This document shows positions 50,409-59,900 of a stretch of DNA of 64,000 bases, piece by piece. Position 1 is the first letter of the stretch. Every line of letters begins with the position of its first letter. The stretch comes from Selaginella moellendorffii (taxonomy: Eukaryota; Streptophyta; Lycopodiopsida; Selaginellales; Selaginellaceae): positions 1,113,938 to 1,177,937 of the forward strand of contig NW_003314280.1 in NCBI RefSeq assembly GCF_000143415.4, read 5' to 3'. Under the pieces are notes generated by a model. That model worked only from the letters and a program-made list of their open reading frames with translations, searched no databases and had not been told where the DNA came from. A program made the translations under genes and the position numbers.

Positions 50409-50999
50409 ATTTTTGCCATTTGTAGAATCTTGCAAGATTCCGCTTCAATCATTTGCAGCAATCAACGTCTAAGAATCTGGAAAGTGGTTTGAGTTTGTTT
50501 ACTTTGAGGTTTTTATGTGAATATAATTATTATTTAGTTGAAGAATAAATTTATATAAACTATAATAATTTTGAGTATTCTCAGAAATCCATACAATTGA
50601 CCCTTTGAAACAAAACCCTTCACTGCTTTACAATTGTGAACGAGCAGTTCCCTGAGATGGAGTGCTTGAAGGCCATTACCTTCTCAAACTCCAAAACAGC
50701 TGTTTACTTCCGTGCCAGGCCAACAGCGTCCTCATAGTACGTGATGTAATTGATTTGGTATACAAGATCACCTCCATGGTTCAAGAGGCCCGCTGGCAGC
50801 GTGCACAGGTTTTGATTGCAGCGGGAAGTCCAAAGAATGTGTGAACCTTCGTGTGCAGTAGAAATCACAGAAATAAAAGGGAATAAAACCAGCACTGATG
50901 TACTTCCTTGAGGGGCTCTTGTGATGGTTGGGATGACTCATCCTAAAGTAGTACATTAAAACTGTAATGTAGAATTAGTTGGGCACAGAAAAAGGAGAG
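50409..50999. other. Intergenic with one exon-like stretch
   Basis: Mostly AT-rich. Around 50660-50842 the plus strand has an open, coding-like stretch (DVIDLVYKITSMVQEARWQR) ending in a stop, with no start or clear splice sites found. It may be a relic of a neighbouring duplicated gene. Nothing else is visible. Confidence 0.3.
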
Positions 51000-51300
51000 A
51001 GCTTCTTGTTAATACTGATGCTTTACAACCTGTACATCTTAAAGAACCACTCTCGTATGGACATCCAGAGGCAAGCTTGATTTCCACACAGGCATCTACA
51101 GTGATTGGATTGTCCAAAGCCCAGACGACCAGCGCCTTCTTTCCAATGGCACCTTCGATTTAGGCTCTGGCAGCGAGAGATGATCTCCAACATCCTTTTG
51201 CAGAGGTGGATCTTTCGTGTAGAATGGCAAAAATCATGCCTGTGGCTCGTGCCGTGCCCTTGTCCATGGGGATTTAAAACTTGGATTTTTGTATCAAGAT
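51000..51300 (-). pseudogene. Broken copy of the 60896 gene (unrecognised family)
   Basis: The minus strand starts MDKGTARATGMIFAILHE, almost the same as MDKGTARATGMICAMLHE at 61216. A deletion then shifts the frame and a stop follows. Later blocks (GKKALVVWALD-like, ASGC) are in other frames. DNA similarity to 60940-61270 extends beyond the start codon into the flank (aaaacttngatttttgtatca). This is therefore a direct, decayed copy of that segment. Confidence 0.7.
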
Positions 51301-51380
51301 TGATCGTCGGTGCAACGTTTTTAGAGCTTTGATCGATTCCAGCAAATGTCCCGCGGAAAGGGACTTTGATCAAGTATCAT

Positions 51381-51446
51381 GGTTCCACTCTGAAAGTAAG
51401 AAAAGGAGTCATGAAAGTAGCGCGAGTTCGAAACTCGCCAGAACCA
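51381..51446 (+). pseudogene. tRNA-Val relic 1
   Basis: GGTTCCA at the start and CAGAACCA at the end form an acceptor stem with one mismatch. The T-arm GCGAGTTCGAAACTCGC is identical to the intact tRNA-Val at 48692. The D-arm and anticodon arm are replaced by unrelated purine-rich sequence, so no functional tRNA can form. The B box is intact and could still bind TFIIIC. Confidence 0.75.
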
Positions 51447-51864
51447 GCACTGCCTCTTGTTGTTTGAAGATCAAGAAAATTTTACCATGCACGGGATCGG
51501 ACGGCCGTGAGCATCTGCCTCCAATTTGGGAGAAACGCGTTGCCACTGAACACATGTTAAATTCCTCACTCAACCAATGAACACTCAAGTGCTGCTCAGG
51601 ACATCCGAAAAAAATTTTCTGACAACCATGTCAACCAACCCTCCCTTGAACGACGGCTGTGGCAGTTTGGGAAACTGCTCCTGATGATGATGATGATGAT
51701 GTTGATGTTGTTCTGAAGATCGGGTTTATAACTTTTGCTTATTAAAGCAGTGTCTTTGGATGACACACAAAAGTAGATGGTGGAACCAAGTTTGATGAAA
51801 AAGGTGGGAAAAACTTTGCAGCCAGTTTACTTTAGTGCATGTGCAGGTAATGTATTATTTCTTT

Positions 51865-52317
51865 ACAGCTCAGAGAAGTATTTGGAAAGATAGAACTGAG
51901 ACAAGCCAGATGCAAAAGAAGCAAACACTTCCATCAGTATTCTATCATTTGGGCTTCAAGTTGAGGAAGTGGGTGGCATTAATCCAGTTCAGGACTTCGA
52001 AGCTTTGTTGGCTCGTTGTGCTGGGAAAGCACCTTTCTGAAGACATGACATTGCCTTGTTGTAAGTCTTTTCTTTTACGATGCTCCAGAAGATGATCTTC
52101 TTCATACCTTGCATTTATGTGATGCAAGAAGTGAGTGTTTTTCCAAGTTTTGGTTTTTGTTGCTTTAGAACTCCTCCTTTACATTTCTGCCACTACAGGA
52201 ACCTGGAAAATTCAACAGTTTCTTCTGCCAACTATCAGAGAAGTGTCAAGGAAAGTGCCATGGGAAAGAATTCTAAGAGACCAACTTACATTCATCACAA
52301 AATAAGAAGCACATGAC
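51865..52317 (+). pseudogene. Probable relic of Ku80 (XRCC5) C-terminal exons
   Basis: Exon-like pieces on the plus strand, in order: a stretch reading VEEVGGINPVQDFEALLARC (51957-52016), and from 52199 a stretch reading EPGKFNSFFCQLSEKCQGK that shifts by one frame into VPWERILRDQLTFITK, a stop, then EAHD. Ku80 C-terminal domains have a matching order of NPxxxF, a FNxFLxxLxEK helix and an LTLITKEEA helix (family knowledge). In this relic an expected exon between the pieces is missing, and frameshift and stop break it. The Ku80 identity rests on these short matches only. Confidence 0.45.
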
Positions 52318-52320
52318 AGG

Positions 52321-52912
52321 TAAGTCTTTACTTTCATGACTTATAGTCATTTTACTTTTTTGCATCAGTGATGTAGAAGAGGATGATAAAACAGATATGT
52401 TAGCTGATTAACCACAAATAAAAAATGTAATTCAGTTGTAATTGTAGTTTATTAATAAAAAATTTAGCTGTTCAACCATAAGATCTGGAATATAGCAAAA
52501 ATAAGTTAATATTTATTTTAAAATTTACTATATTTAGATAAATATAAAATAAATATAATCAAGAATACTTTCAATGGATGTTGTTTACTTCTCCTACAAG
52601 TGTCATTTAATGTTAATTAGCTAACTCAGAAAATATATGCCCTTCCACTAAAGCTACACTTTTATGTAACACATTTACAAATTCGTGGTTTAAATATAGT
52701 AATAATTGCAATAATAAATTTTTCCATAAATACAAGCAAAAAATTGAATAGAAAGATATTAACATTCTAATTTTGAGGCTATCAAGTTATTATATTAGAA
52801 CCATTAATTTATTGTTGTGGTTATTTTAACACTAATTTTGCAATATAAATAATATATAAGATAGTTAGGGAACAAAATTTTAAAGTGGCAGATATCTTAG
52901 TTAAATTAGTGG
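52321..52912. other. AT-rich spacer, left flank of the retrotransposon
   Basis: Very AT-rich with no coding signal. The word ttattttaaaatttactatatttaga at about 52514-52540 recurs on the other side of the retrotransposon at about 57976-58001, so the element landed inside a larger AT-rich repeat or near two copies of one. Confidence 0.5.
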
Positions 52913-53086
52913 TGTGAGGGCCAAGTGTACGGCTACGATGCCGTATACTAATATTAGCGTAGTGGATTTTGGTAGCCGTCGGATTGGTTTCAATCCGGAC
53001 CACTCGCTCCTGTATATAAGCTAGGGTTTTTGGGTTAATTGATATGCACATTTCTGTATTCCCTTTCTATATTCCATGCACTCACA
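52913..53086 (+). repeat. 5' LTR (174 bp)
   Basis: Starts TGTGAGGGCC and ends GCACTCACA, with a 6-base terminal inverted repeat. It contains a TATA-like tgtatataag (around 53011-53020), which should start the genomic RNA. It differs from the 3' LTR at two sites (ccgtatact/ccgtatatt and gatatgc/gatatac). It is short for a gypsy LTR. Confidence 0.96.
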
Positions 53087-53319
53087 TTGGTGGAGTTGAG
53101 GGGCACCTTTGATTGTCCCTGGGGAGTGCTTGGATGTGGGATTTCGGTTTAGATCTAGCTTTTGCATTGTCTAGATCTAACTTTTTCCATTTCCTTTCTT
53201 TTGTTCTTTCCTTTTAGGATTTTGGTTTAGATCTAGCTTTTTGCATTGTCTAGATCTACCATTTCTTTCTAGCTTTTTGTCATTTCTCTTCTTTTACTCT
53301 TTCTTTCTCATTCATTTTC

Positions 53320-54252
53320 ATGGCCGATCCGCAATCTCCTCCTTTGACTCTAGAGCAGCAGTTGGTTCAATTGCTTGATGCTATGCGCTTGCAATTGAAC
53401 AACCAAACTCAGTTGATGGCAGCGTTCACGGCACATGGTACAACTCCTCTTGCTTTTGGTGCCAATCCTCGCGTTCGGCCAGAGTTCTTTTGTGGGAATC
53501 CTGGGGATGATGTGTACCATTGGTTCGATCACTTCACGGTGATTGCCACATATCATTCTTGGGATGATGCTCGACGTTTGCGTGAGTTCCCCACATGTCT
53601 TCAAGGGACGGCATTGCAGTGGTACAATGGATTGAGCACAGCTACTCGTGGCGATTGGAGTGTTCTTCCGGACGTCTTCAAACGCGCCTTCGGACACGCC
53701 GACGATTGTGATGATGCCTTCCAACAATTGCATCGTCTTCGCCAAGGGCCATCTAAGTCGGTGATGCAATTTGGCGTTCGTTTCCGAAGTCTTTTGCTTC
53801 GTGCGGAGCCAAATATGTCGGAGCGGATCAAGCTAGGAATGCTGTGGCCAGCACTTCGTCAAGATCTTGTCGGACTTGTGCATGCACTTGCTCCTGCCAC
53901 TCTTGACGATGCTCTTCGCTTAGCACAACGTTATGAGACGTTGCCTCTTCCACTTCTTGCTACACGTCCTTCAGCTCCACTTCCTATGAGTGATGGTCCT
54001 GTTCCCATGGAGGTTGATGCTGCTGCTACTCGAGTCCAAGGACAAGGGCGAGGACGTGGTCGTGGCCATGACATTCGTTGCTGGGCGTGTGATGAAGTTG
54101 GTCATACTTATCGGCGTTGTCGGCGCTTTCCGGATTGGCGACCTCCAGTTCCTGGGTGGAGACCTTGGCGTCAGCAACGTCCTGTTGGTGCTGCTGCGGT
54201 GGAAGGTTTGGATACCGAGGTGCATTCGGGAAACGAGGAGTCGCGCGAGTAA
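53320..54252 (+). CDS. gag: Retrotransposon gag protein
   Basis: 310 residues from MADPQSPPLTLEQQLVQLLD. The capsid-like gag domain includes VRPEFFCGNPGDDVYHWFDH, GTALQWYNGL and FKRAFG-type blocks. A CCHC zinc knuckle (C-x2-C-x4-H-x4-C; CWACDEVGHTYRRC, 54079-54120) sits near the end after an Arg/Gly-rich stretch (QGQGRGRGRGHD) and binds the RNA genome. The stop TAA at 54250-54252 lies inside the predicted frameshift structure. The capsid and zinc knuckle look intact. Confidence 0.93.
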   Translation: MADPQSPPLTLEQQLVQLLDAMRLQLNNQTQLMAAFTAHGTTPLAFGANPRVRPEFFCGNPGDDVYHWFDHFTVIATYHSWDDARRLREFPTCLQGTALQWYNGLSTATRGDWSVLPDVFKRAFGHADDCDDAFQQLHRLRQGPSKSVMQFGVRFRSLLLRAEPNMSERIKLGMLWPALRQDLVGLVHALAPATLDDALRLAQRYETLPLPLLATRPSAPLPMSDGPVPMEVDAAATRVQGQGRGRGRGHDIRCWACDEVGHTYRRCRRFPDWRPPVPGWRPWRQQRPVGAAAVEGLDTEVHSGNEESRE

Positions 54253-54291
54253 TGGAGGGACCTTGCGCGAATAAGTTAGTGACCCCTCCAT
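54228..54291 (+). promoter_or_regulatory. Predicted -1 programmed ribosomal frameshift signal (slippery heptamer plus H-type pseudoknot)
   Basis: Slippery heptamer G GGA AAC at 54228-54234 is in register with gag codons (X XXY YYZ). A 6-base spacer follows. Stem 1 pairs TCGCGC (54241-54246) with GCGCGA (54265-54270). Stem 2 pairs ATGGAGGG (54252-54259), within the stem-1 loop, with CCCTCCAT (54284-54291), giving an H-type pseudoknot with 6 and 8 perfect pairs. The pol frame is -1 relative to gag and is open across this site. GGGAAAC is a known -1 slippery site in some plant viruses (established). Use in this element is inferred. Confidence 0.75.
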
Positions 54292-57200
54292 CTTTCTTTC
54301 GGGAGTATCATCAAGGGGTTCACTCGGCACCGGTTCATCCAGTGTTTACTTTCCAAGCTCGATTTTATAACAAGAGGTCTCCTATTCTTCTCTCCGTGTT
54401 GGTTGATACAGGTTCGAGTTTATCTTCTATTGCTCGACCTGTTGCCACACGTTGTCGTCTACACTTGCGTCGTGCAGCGGATCCAGTTTTCATTCTTTAT
54501 GGCAACGGCCGTACACATGCATGTGCACGAGATGAGGCAGACCTGGTTGTGCGTGTGGGCGATCTCGAGCTTGAGTTGCAGTCGTTGCGGGTGGTGCCGA
54601 GTCAAGCTTTTGACCTCATTCTTGGTATGGATTGGTTGCAGCACAATCATGCCAAGTGTGACTTTGAGGCTTTTCCCCCTTGTCTCATACTTCCTTATGT
54701 TTCATCCATTCCTCTCACTTCCGTACCTCTTCGTCCCTCTACTTCTACCTCTGCTTCCATTACTTTTGTTCCCCCATTATTTCCTCTTGTGTTTCCATTT
54801 TGTTCTGCTCTTCCCTTTTCCGATCCCTCCAATGATCTTTGTGTTGCAGCTGTTGACCAGCTCATGAAGGAGTATTCTGATCTCTTTGAATTTGACCTAT
54901 CGTCTGGGGCCAAGATTGCCACACGTCATCCCATTCCAACCGGGGATGCTCGTCCAATCAAGGTTCCTGTTCGTCGTCGGTCACCCAAGGAGATCAAGAT
55001 TTTACGTGCAAACGTCAAGGAGATGTTGGAGAAGGGTGTTATTCGGAAGTCGCGGAGTCCTTGGGCATGTGAACCTCATCTTGTGACGAAGCCTGATGGG
55101 AGTATTCGTTTTTGCATCGACTATCGTCCATTAAATGAAGTGACGATCCCGGACGTGTACCTTCTTCCTCACACTGCTGATCTCTTGGATCGTCTGGGGC
55201 GAAGTCGTTGGTTCACCAAGCTAGATCTTGCTTCTGGGTATTGGCAAGTACCGATGGCTGAAGACGATATTCCTAAGACTGCTTTTCGTACACCATTTGG
55301 TTTGTACGAGTTTTTTGTGATGCCGTTTGGTTTGAACAATGCTCCAGCAACTTTTCAGCGGATGATGGACGAGGTTCTTTGCGATATGCCGGAGGTGACG
55401 GCTGACTTCATTGATGATGTCTTGATCCACTCGGAGGGGACGTGGGAGGAGCATGTTCGTGATGTTTGTAAAGTGTTGGATCGGCTACGCGACGTTGGTT
55501 TAAAGCTGAAGCGGTCGAAGTGCGTGTTTGGGTCCAAGGACACAACTTATCTTGGGTACCGTATTTCTCGTGAGGGTTTGCAAGTTGATCCTGACAAACT
55601 TGTGGCTGTTCTAAAGTTCCCTACTCCGAAGTGTGTGAATGATGTGCAGCGTTTTTTGGGTAAGGTGCAGTATCTCGGTCGTTTTGTGGATCATCTTTCC
55701 GATCGCACTTTACCATTGCGAGCGTTGCTGAAGTCATCAACGTCATCTTTCATCTGGTCTCCCGATTGTGAGCGGGCGTTCGTGAATCTCAAAGAGCTAT
55801 TGACGACTCCTCCGGTTTTGGCATATCCTGACTACACTCGACCTTTTATTTTGCGCGTGGATGCTTCTGACATTGGTTTTGGAGGTGTGTTGATGCAAGA
55901 GAGCTCCAGCGTGCCTGGTCAGCGCCATCCCATTGCATACATAAGCCGTACATTACAACCAGCGGAGATGAACTACTCCACGACGGAGAAGGAGTGTTTA
56001 GCAGCAGTCTGGGGTTTCGAGAAACTTCATGCCTATCTACATGGTTCTTGGACGTTACTTGAAGGTGACCATGCTGCTATTACTTCATTATTGAAGCGGA
56101 AGAACCTGGTTAGTCGTACGGCTCGATGGGCTTTGAAGCTTCAGATATATGATTTCGATGTTGTTCATCGCCCAGGGAGTTCTATGGCTGATGCTGATGC
56201 CCTTTCTCGAGCTCCTCTTCCTTCTCCACTCACTTCTCATGTTTCTGACGAACCTGTTGTTCCAACATCTGTGGATTTTCTAGATGAGGATTCTGTGCCG
56301 TCGGCGGTTGCTGTCCTTGACGTTCAGTGTCCACAGGGCGTAGAGCAAGATCTACCTTCTCTGGATGAGGTTCGCGAGGCTCAAAAGATTGAGCCGTGGA
56401 TTCGAAGGCTTCGAGATGGGTTTGAGAATCCTGCATCACTTGCTGATGACTTGCCTTTTCGGCATTTACATTCTCAATATCGCCTTGAAGATGGCCTTCT
56501 TTATTTTGTGGGGACAGATCCTGATGCTCATTTACGGCTGGTGGTGCCTTCGGTGTTTATTCCGCGGTTTCTCCATACCTACCATGATTCTCCTATTCTA
56601 GGTGGGCATATGGGACACCGTCGTGTCACCAAGAAGCTGCGCAGATCTTTCTATTGGCCAGAGATGCGATGTGATATTATCCGGTATGTGCGTAGCTGCG
56701 TTTGGTGCCAAGCTCGTAATACTCCCCCTTGTGCTGCGGAAGGACAGTTGGAGTCAATTGCAGTTTCTCGTCCGTTTGAGTTGGTGGCATTTGATCTTAT
56801 GGGACCTTTTCCGCGATCGACTGCTGGCAATGAGTATGTTATTATTGCTTCTGACTACTTAACTCGTTGGGTGGAAGTTGGTGCTCTTGCTAGTGCCTCT
56901 GCAACTGCTGTTGGATACTTCCTCCTCAATCGAGTGGTGTTCCAGCATTCTTGTCCAGAACAGATTCTTTCGGATAATGATCCTGCATTTATGGCTGAGG
57001 TATTTCATGTTTTGACATCTTGGTTGGGGATACGCCACACTTTTACGAGTGCTTATCATCCACAATCAGACGGTCTGGTGGAACGGCTCGTTCGGACATT
57101 CAAAGGGATGATTGCGAAGTATGTGAACTTTCAACATTCGGATTGGGATGGTTATTTGCCGTCTCTTCGGTATGCTTATGTCACAGGGGTGCAGAGTTCT

Positions 57201-57716
57201 GTTGGTGCTTCACCATATAAACTTCTATATGGTCATGATCCAATATTACCAATAGAGCTGGGTTTACCTTCGCGATTGCCACGAGCTCCTGATGCTAGGT
57301 CATGGGATCAATATTTGACAAGCATTCTTCCACTTGTCCGAGCAGAGTCTGCTGAACACTTAGGCCGCATACAAGTGGGACAACAACGGCGCTACAATTC
57401 CCATCATCGTCCACCAGCGGAGTACAAAGTGGATGATTTGGTGTTAGTCCGTTTTCCCCATCTTACGGTACGTGGTTTATCTAAGGGGCTCCTTGCGCAG
57501 TGGAAAGGACCATATCGGGTGTTGCGGCAAGTTGGACCACAAGTTTATGAGGTTCGGCATGACGTTCAGCAGGCCAATCCTCCGGAGATTGTGCATGTGC
57601 AGCGGTTAAAACGCTTCATACAAAAGGATCAGGAGCAATTAATACCGTCTACAGATCCACCGATGCCTCCTCCTGATGTTCCTCCAGATCCCGGCCCATC
57701 TACAAGAGAACCCTGA
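54231..57716 (+). CDS. pol: Retrotransposon pol polyprotein (PR-RT-RNaseH-IN), expressed by -1 frameshift from gag
   Basis: The frame is open from 54117, overlapping gag by 136 bases, and should be entered at the slippery site near 54231. Protease: SVLVDTGSSLSS (DTGS at 54405-54416). RT: CIDYRPLNEVTIPDVYLLPH, KLDLASGYWQVPM, FVMPFGLNNAPATFQRMMDE and the catalytic FIDDVLIHS (55407-55418; FIDD where YVDD or FLDD is common). RNase H: ILRVDASDIGFGGVLMQES and YSTTEKECLAAVWGFEK. Integrase: the HHCC zinc domain ending in CVWCQARN, the D,D-35-E core (FDLMGPFPRS, ILSDNDPAFMAE, SDGLVERLVRTFKG) and a GPY/F motif (QWKGPYRVLRQVGPQVYEV). All catalytic acids are kept. It ends in a Pro-rich tail; TGA at 57714-57716. 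Confidence 0.95.
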   Translation, partial: KRGVARVMEGPCANKLVTPPSFFREYHQGVHSAPVHPVFTFQARFYNKRSPILLSVLVDTGSSLSSIARPVATRCRLHLRRAADPVFILYGNGRTHACARDEADLVVRVGDLELELQSLRVVPSQAFDLILGMDWLQHNHAKCDFEAFPPCLILPYVSSIPLTSVPLRPSTSTSASITFVPPLFPLVFPFCSALPFSDPSNDLCVAAVDQLMKEYSDLFEFDLSSGAKIATRHPIPTGDARPIKVPVRRRSPKEIKILRANVKEMLEKGVIRKSRSPWACEPHLVTKPDGSIRFCIDYRPLNEVTIPDVYLLPHTADLLDRLGRSRWFTKLDLASGYWQVPMAEDDIPKTAFRTPFGLYEFFVMPFGLNNAPATFQRMMDEVLCDMPEVTADFIDDVLIHSEGTWEEHVRDVCKVLDRLRDVGLKLKRSKCVFGSKDTTYLGYRISREGLQVDPDKLVAVLKFPTPKCVNDVQRFLGKVQYLGRFVDHLSDRTLPLRALLKSSTSSFIWSPDCERAFVNLKELLTTPPVLAYPDYTRPFILRVDASDIGFGGVLMQESSSVPGQRHPIAYISRTLQPAEMNYSTTEKECLAAVWGFEKLHAYLHGSWTLLEGDHAAITSLLKRKNLVSRTARWALKLQIYDFDVVHRPGSSMADADALSRAPLPSPLTSHVSDEPVVPTSVDFLDEDSVPSAVAVLDVQCPQGVEQDLPSLDEVREAQKIEPWIRRLRDGFENPASLADDLPFRHLHSQYRLEDGLLYFVGTDPDAHLRLVVPSVFIPRFLHTYHDSPILGGHMGHRRVTKKLRRSFYWPEMRCDIIRYVRSCVWCQARNTPPCAAEGQLESIAVSRPFELVAFDLMGPFPRSTAGNEYVIIASDYLTRWVEVGALASASATAVGYFLLNRVVFQHSCPEQILSDNDPAFMAEVFHVLTSWLGIRHTFTSAYHPQSDGLVERLVRTFKGMIAKYVNFQHSDWDGYLPSLRYAYVTGVQSSVGASPYKLLYGHDPILPIELGLPSRLPRAPDARSWDQYLTSILPLVRAESAEHLGRIQVGQQRRYNSHHRPPAEYKVDDLVLVRFPHLTVRGLSKGLLAQWKGPYRVLRQVGPQVYEVRHDVQQANPPEIVHVQRLKRFIQKDQEQLIPSTDPPMPPPDVPPDPGPSTREP

Positions 57717-57748
57717 CGGCCTTTCATTATTCCGAGAGGAGGGGATGA

Positions 57749-57922
57749 TGTGAGGGCCAAGTGTACGGCTACGATGCCGTATATTAATATTAGCGTAGTG
57801 GATTTTGGTAGCCGTCGGATTGGTTTCAATCCGGACCACTCGCTCCTGTATATAAGCTAGGGTTTTTGGGTTAATTGATATACACATTTCTGTATTCCCT
57901 TTCTATATTCCATGCACTCACA
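57749..57922 (+). repeat. 3' LTR (174 bp)
   Basis: Same ends and length as the 5' LTR, with two substitutions. It follows the polypurine tract by a few bases. The flank GTGG directly after it matches the bases before the 5' LTR. Confidence 0.96.
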
Positions 57923-58520
57923 GTGGGGATATTATTTAGAATATAGAAAAAATTAAAAATTGAAAAAAGTTATTATTTATTTTAAAATTTACTATATTTA
58001 GAGAAACTAAAAATAAAAATTAATTAATTTTATACTATTTTTATGTATTTAAATTCATATATATATATAAATGAATTGTGGTCATTATTTTAAATGAATT
58101 TTATTTTTTATTTTATTTTTATATTTACAAGGTTTTAAGGAGAACTAATTTATATAAGGTTATTCATATCTAGCAAAATCTAAATAAATATTAAATAATT
58201 TTAAATTTTATTATATTCCGAACAATATTGTCTTTGCTTCTTTCACATACATAATCATTTTGACATTATGGTTCAACCAAGATACCTGCTATTTGAAACT
58301 TTATTCCGTGGGTTAGTCAACAATTTTATATATTGTTAACATTACAAAATTAACATTAAAGTAACCACATAATAAATCAACATTTGGAATGAAAGGATTC
58401 ACTTATACTTTTTTCTATATATAAAATTCATAAATAAAATGAATTATGGTCATCATTTTAAGTTTATTTTATTTCATTTATTTGTCATTTTCACAAGTTT
58501 TTTAAGGAGAATTAGTTTAG
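57923..58520. other. AT-rich right flank with an internal duplicated block
   Basis: No gene. A block of about 95 bases (58065-58160: aatgaattgtggtcattatttt ... aaggttttaaggagaactaattta, described in part) recurs imperfectly at 58435-58525 (aatgaattatggtcatcattt ... ttttttaaggagaattagttta), 370 bases apart. It looks like a decayed tandem or MITE-like repeat; no terminal inverted repeats found. Confidence 0.5.
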
Positions 58521-59900
58521 ATTGCAAATCACAATGGTAATTTGCCCAAGAATTGCTACATCTTTCTGTCATAGGCATCTTAGAACTCCTGCAGGTAACT
58601 GCATAAGAAACACTGGTATGAACTATCTCATGAATTCTCTCTTCCTCACTGGGATAATGAGTCCATTGGAAAGTTTTTTAAGCCCTTGCACTTGTTCAGT
58701 GCTGCTTGATATCTATCGTAGGATTCCTTACCAAGCTTGTCTTCAGGCTTCAGCCTACAGCTATAGAGTCTGCAAAATGGACAAAATATTGATTGGCTCT
58801 ATCTTGAACTTTTGGGAACATTTTTGGGTACATCACAGTGAAGAACAGTGTTGTGACGACAAGTCAAGGACGTCACCCTTGGCCTCCACCAAATCTCTTG
58901 GTACCCACAGCTTGCGACCATTTATTTCCACTTATGCAAACAAAAGACGATCCATCTTCCATTTCTGGGCAAAAAATCAGTAAATCAGTAAGTCGCTGAA
59001 TCCCCATGTTCAAGAGAACTCTCCAGAGCCTCAAACTTAACTTGTCCAGGATGTCCAGGTGGGCTCGTTTCCAGCAGAATGTCGAGACCATCAACCCTTT
59101 TCACCACAAAATATCGCACTGCACTACTCGATTAGCATAAACAGCATGCAATATACTTAATTAACGCATATCTCTGGTTTAGCTCAATAAATCCCGCAAC
59201 GATACGCGAGGTCTGTCATTTTCTTCGCCATAAGCTTTGACTGGAAATATGTTCTTCAGCATGCGTTCGAACTTGAATGCCTTGGTGACCACCGTGCGGT
59301 TAAGTTTCGCCTCTTGCCCAAGGTCCATCTTATTGTTAGATGGCATCCCTTCCTCCACCTGCATTGCACTTGTCAGGAAACAAAAAAAAAAAAAAAAAAA
59401 CCAACAAACAGTATGTGACACTACCTCCATGAAAAGCCCCTGCCATTGATGAGACTCTTTTGTGGCTTGATTTGGTGGACACCTCAGGATCTTCTTTTGC
59501 GGCTATGGTTAAACCCGCCTTGCCCAGTCCCTAGAAAACAAAAGCATGATCTTCTAAACAAATTCTGTCAGTACCTTCGCCTTTCGTGTTTTGCTAGGAG
59601 CAGGCCTAAGAGCAAGTGTTTGCTCTTCTGCCTAGTCAGGCGTTTTCTCAGTGTTCTGGAAACAATATTACTTCATTTCCTGGAAACGATTTCAATTTAC
59701 CTCTTCAGAAAGTCTATCTATTTTATAAGCTTAGCTTCTACTTCACTGTCGTCCTCGTCGTCAGATATTTTCCTTTTCTTTGCTGAAGCAATCTCAACCA
59801 TCTTAATAGTAATCTGAACAAGTTTTCCTTTAAGCACGATTCAGGTTTTCTAGAAACCACATCAACTTAACGTTTTTGTTTTTGCTGGTATAAGATCATG
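58521..59900 (-). other. Several exon-like stretches of an unrecognised minus-strand gene or gene relics
   Basis: Coding-like pieces in 3'-to-5' map order: AEEQTLALRPAPSKTRKAK (about 59625-59569) preceded by MVEIASAKKRKISDDEDDSE (about 59795), a likely nuclear signal; GLGKAGLTIAAKEDPEVSTK (about 59530-59450); VEEGMPSNNKMDLGQEAKLN running to RVSLRDLLS and stop (59360-59179), with a cag acceptor in front; VKRVDGLDILLETSPPGHPG (about 59100-59000); MEDGSSFVCISGNKWSQAVG (about 58965); and LKPEDKLGKESYDRYQAALN (about 58735-58640). Some have good splice sites, but no full model without stops emerged. An A-run of 19 lies at 59381-59400. I cannot name a family. It may be one decayed gene or two. Confidence 0.35.

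Larger units (their letters stand above)
52913..57922 (+). mobile_element. Ty3/gypsy-type LTR retrotransposon, nearly intact
   Basis: 5,010 bases: 5' LTR, gag, pol (protease, reverse transcriptase, RNase H, integrase), polypurine tract (gagaggagggga, 57733-57744) and 3' LTR. The pol order PR-RT-RH-IN is that of Ty3/gypsy. LTR ends are TGTGAG...CTCACA. The flanks share GTGG (52909-52912 and 57923-57926), a probable 4-base target duplication. Both long frames are open. The two LTRs differ at two of 174 positions, so insertion was recent. After the 5' LTR the sequence TTGGTGGAGTTGAGG does not match the common initiator-Met primer site (TGGTATCAGAGC). No chromodomain is seen at the integrase end. 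Confidence 0.96.

Noticed and set aside
51381-51446. Functional tRNA gene
   Set aside because: The D-arm and anticodon arm cannot fold; only acceptor ends and T-arm remain.
51684-51715. (GAT)n microsatellite as a functional element
   Set aside because: A short trinucleotide run with no associated feature; ordinary simple repeat.
57420-57716. Chromodomain at the end of the retrotransposon integrase
   Set aside because: Only the GPY/F motif and a Pro-rich tail are visible; no aromatic-cage chromodomain pattern was found, so chromovirus status is not claimed.
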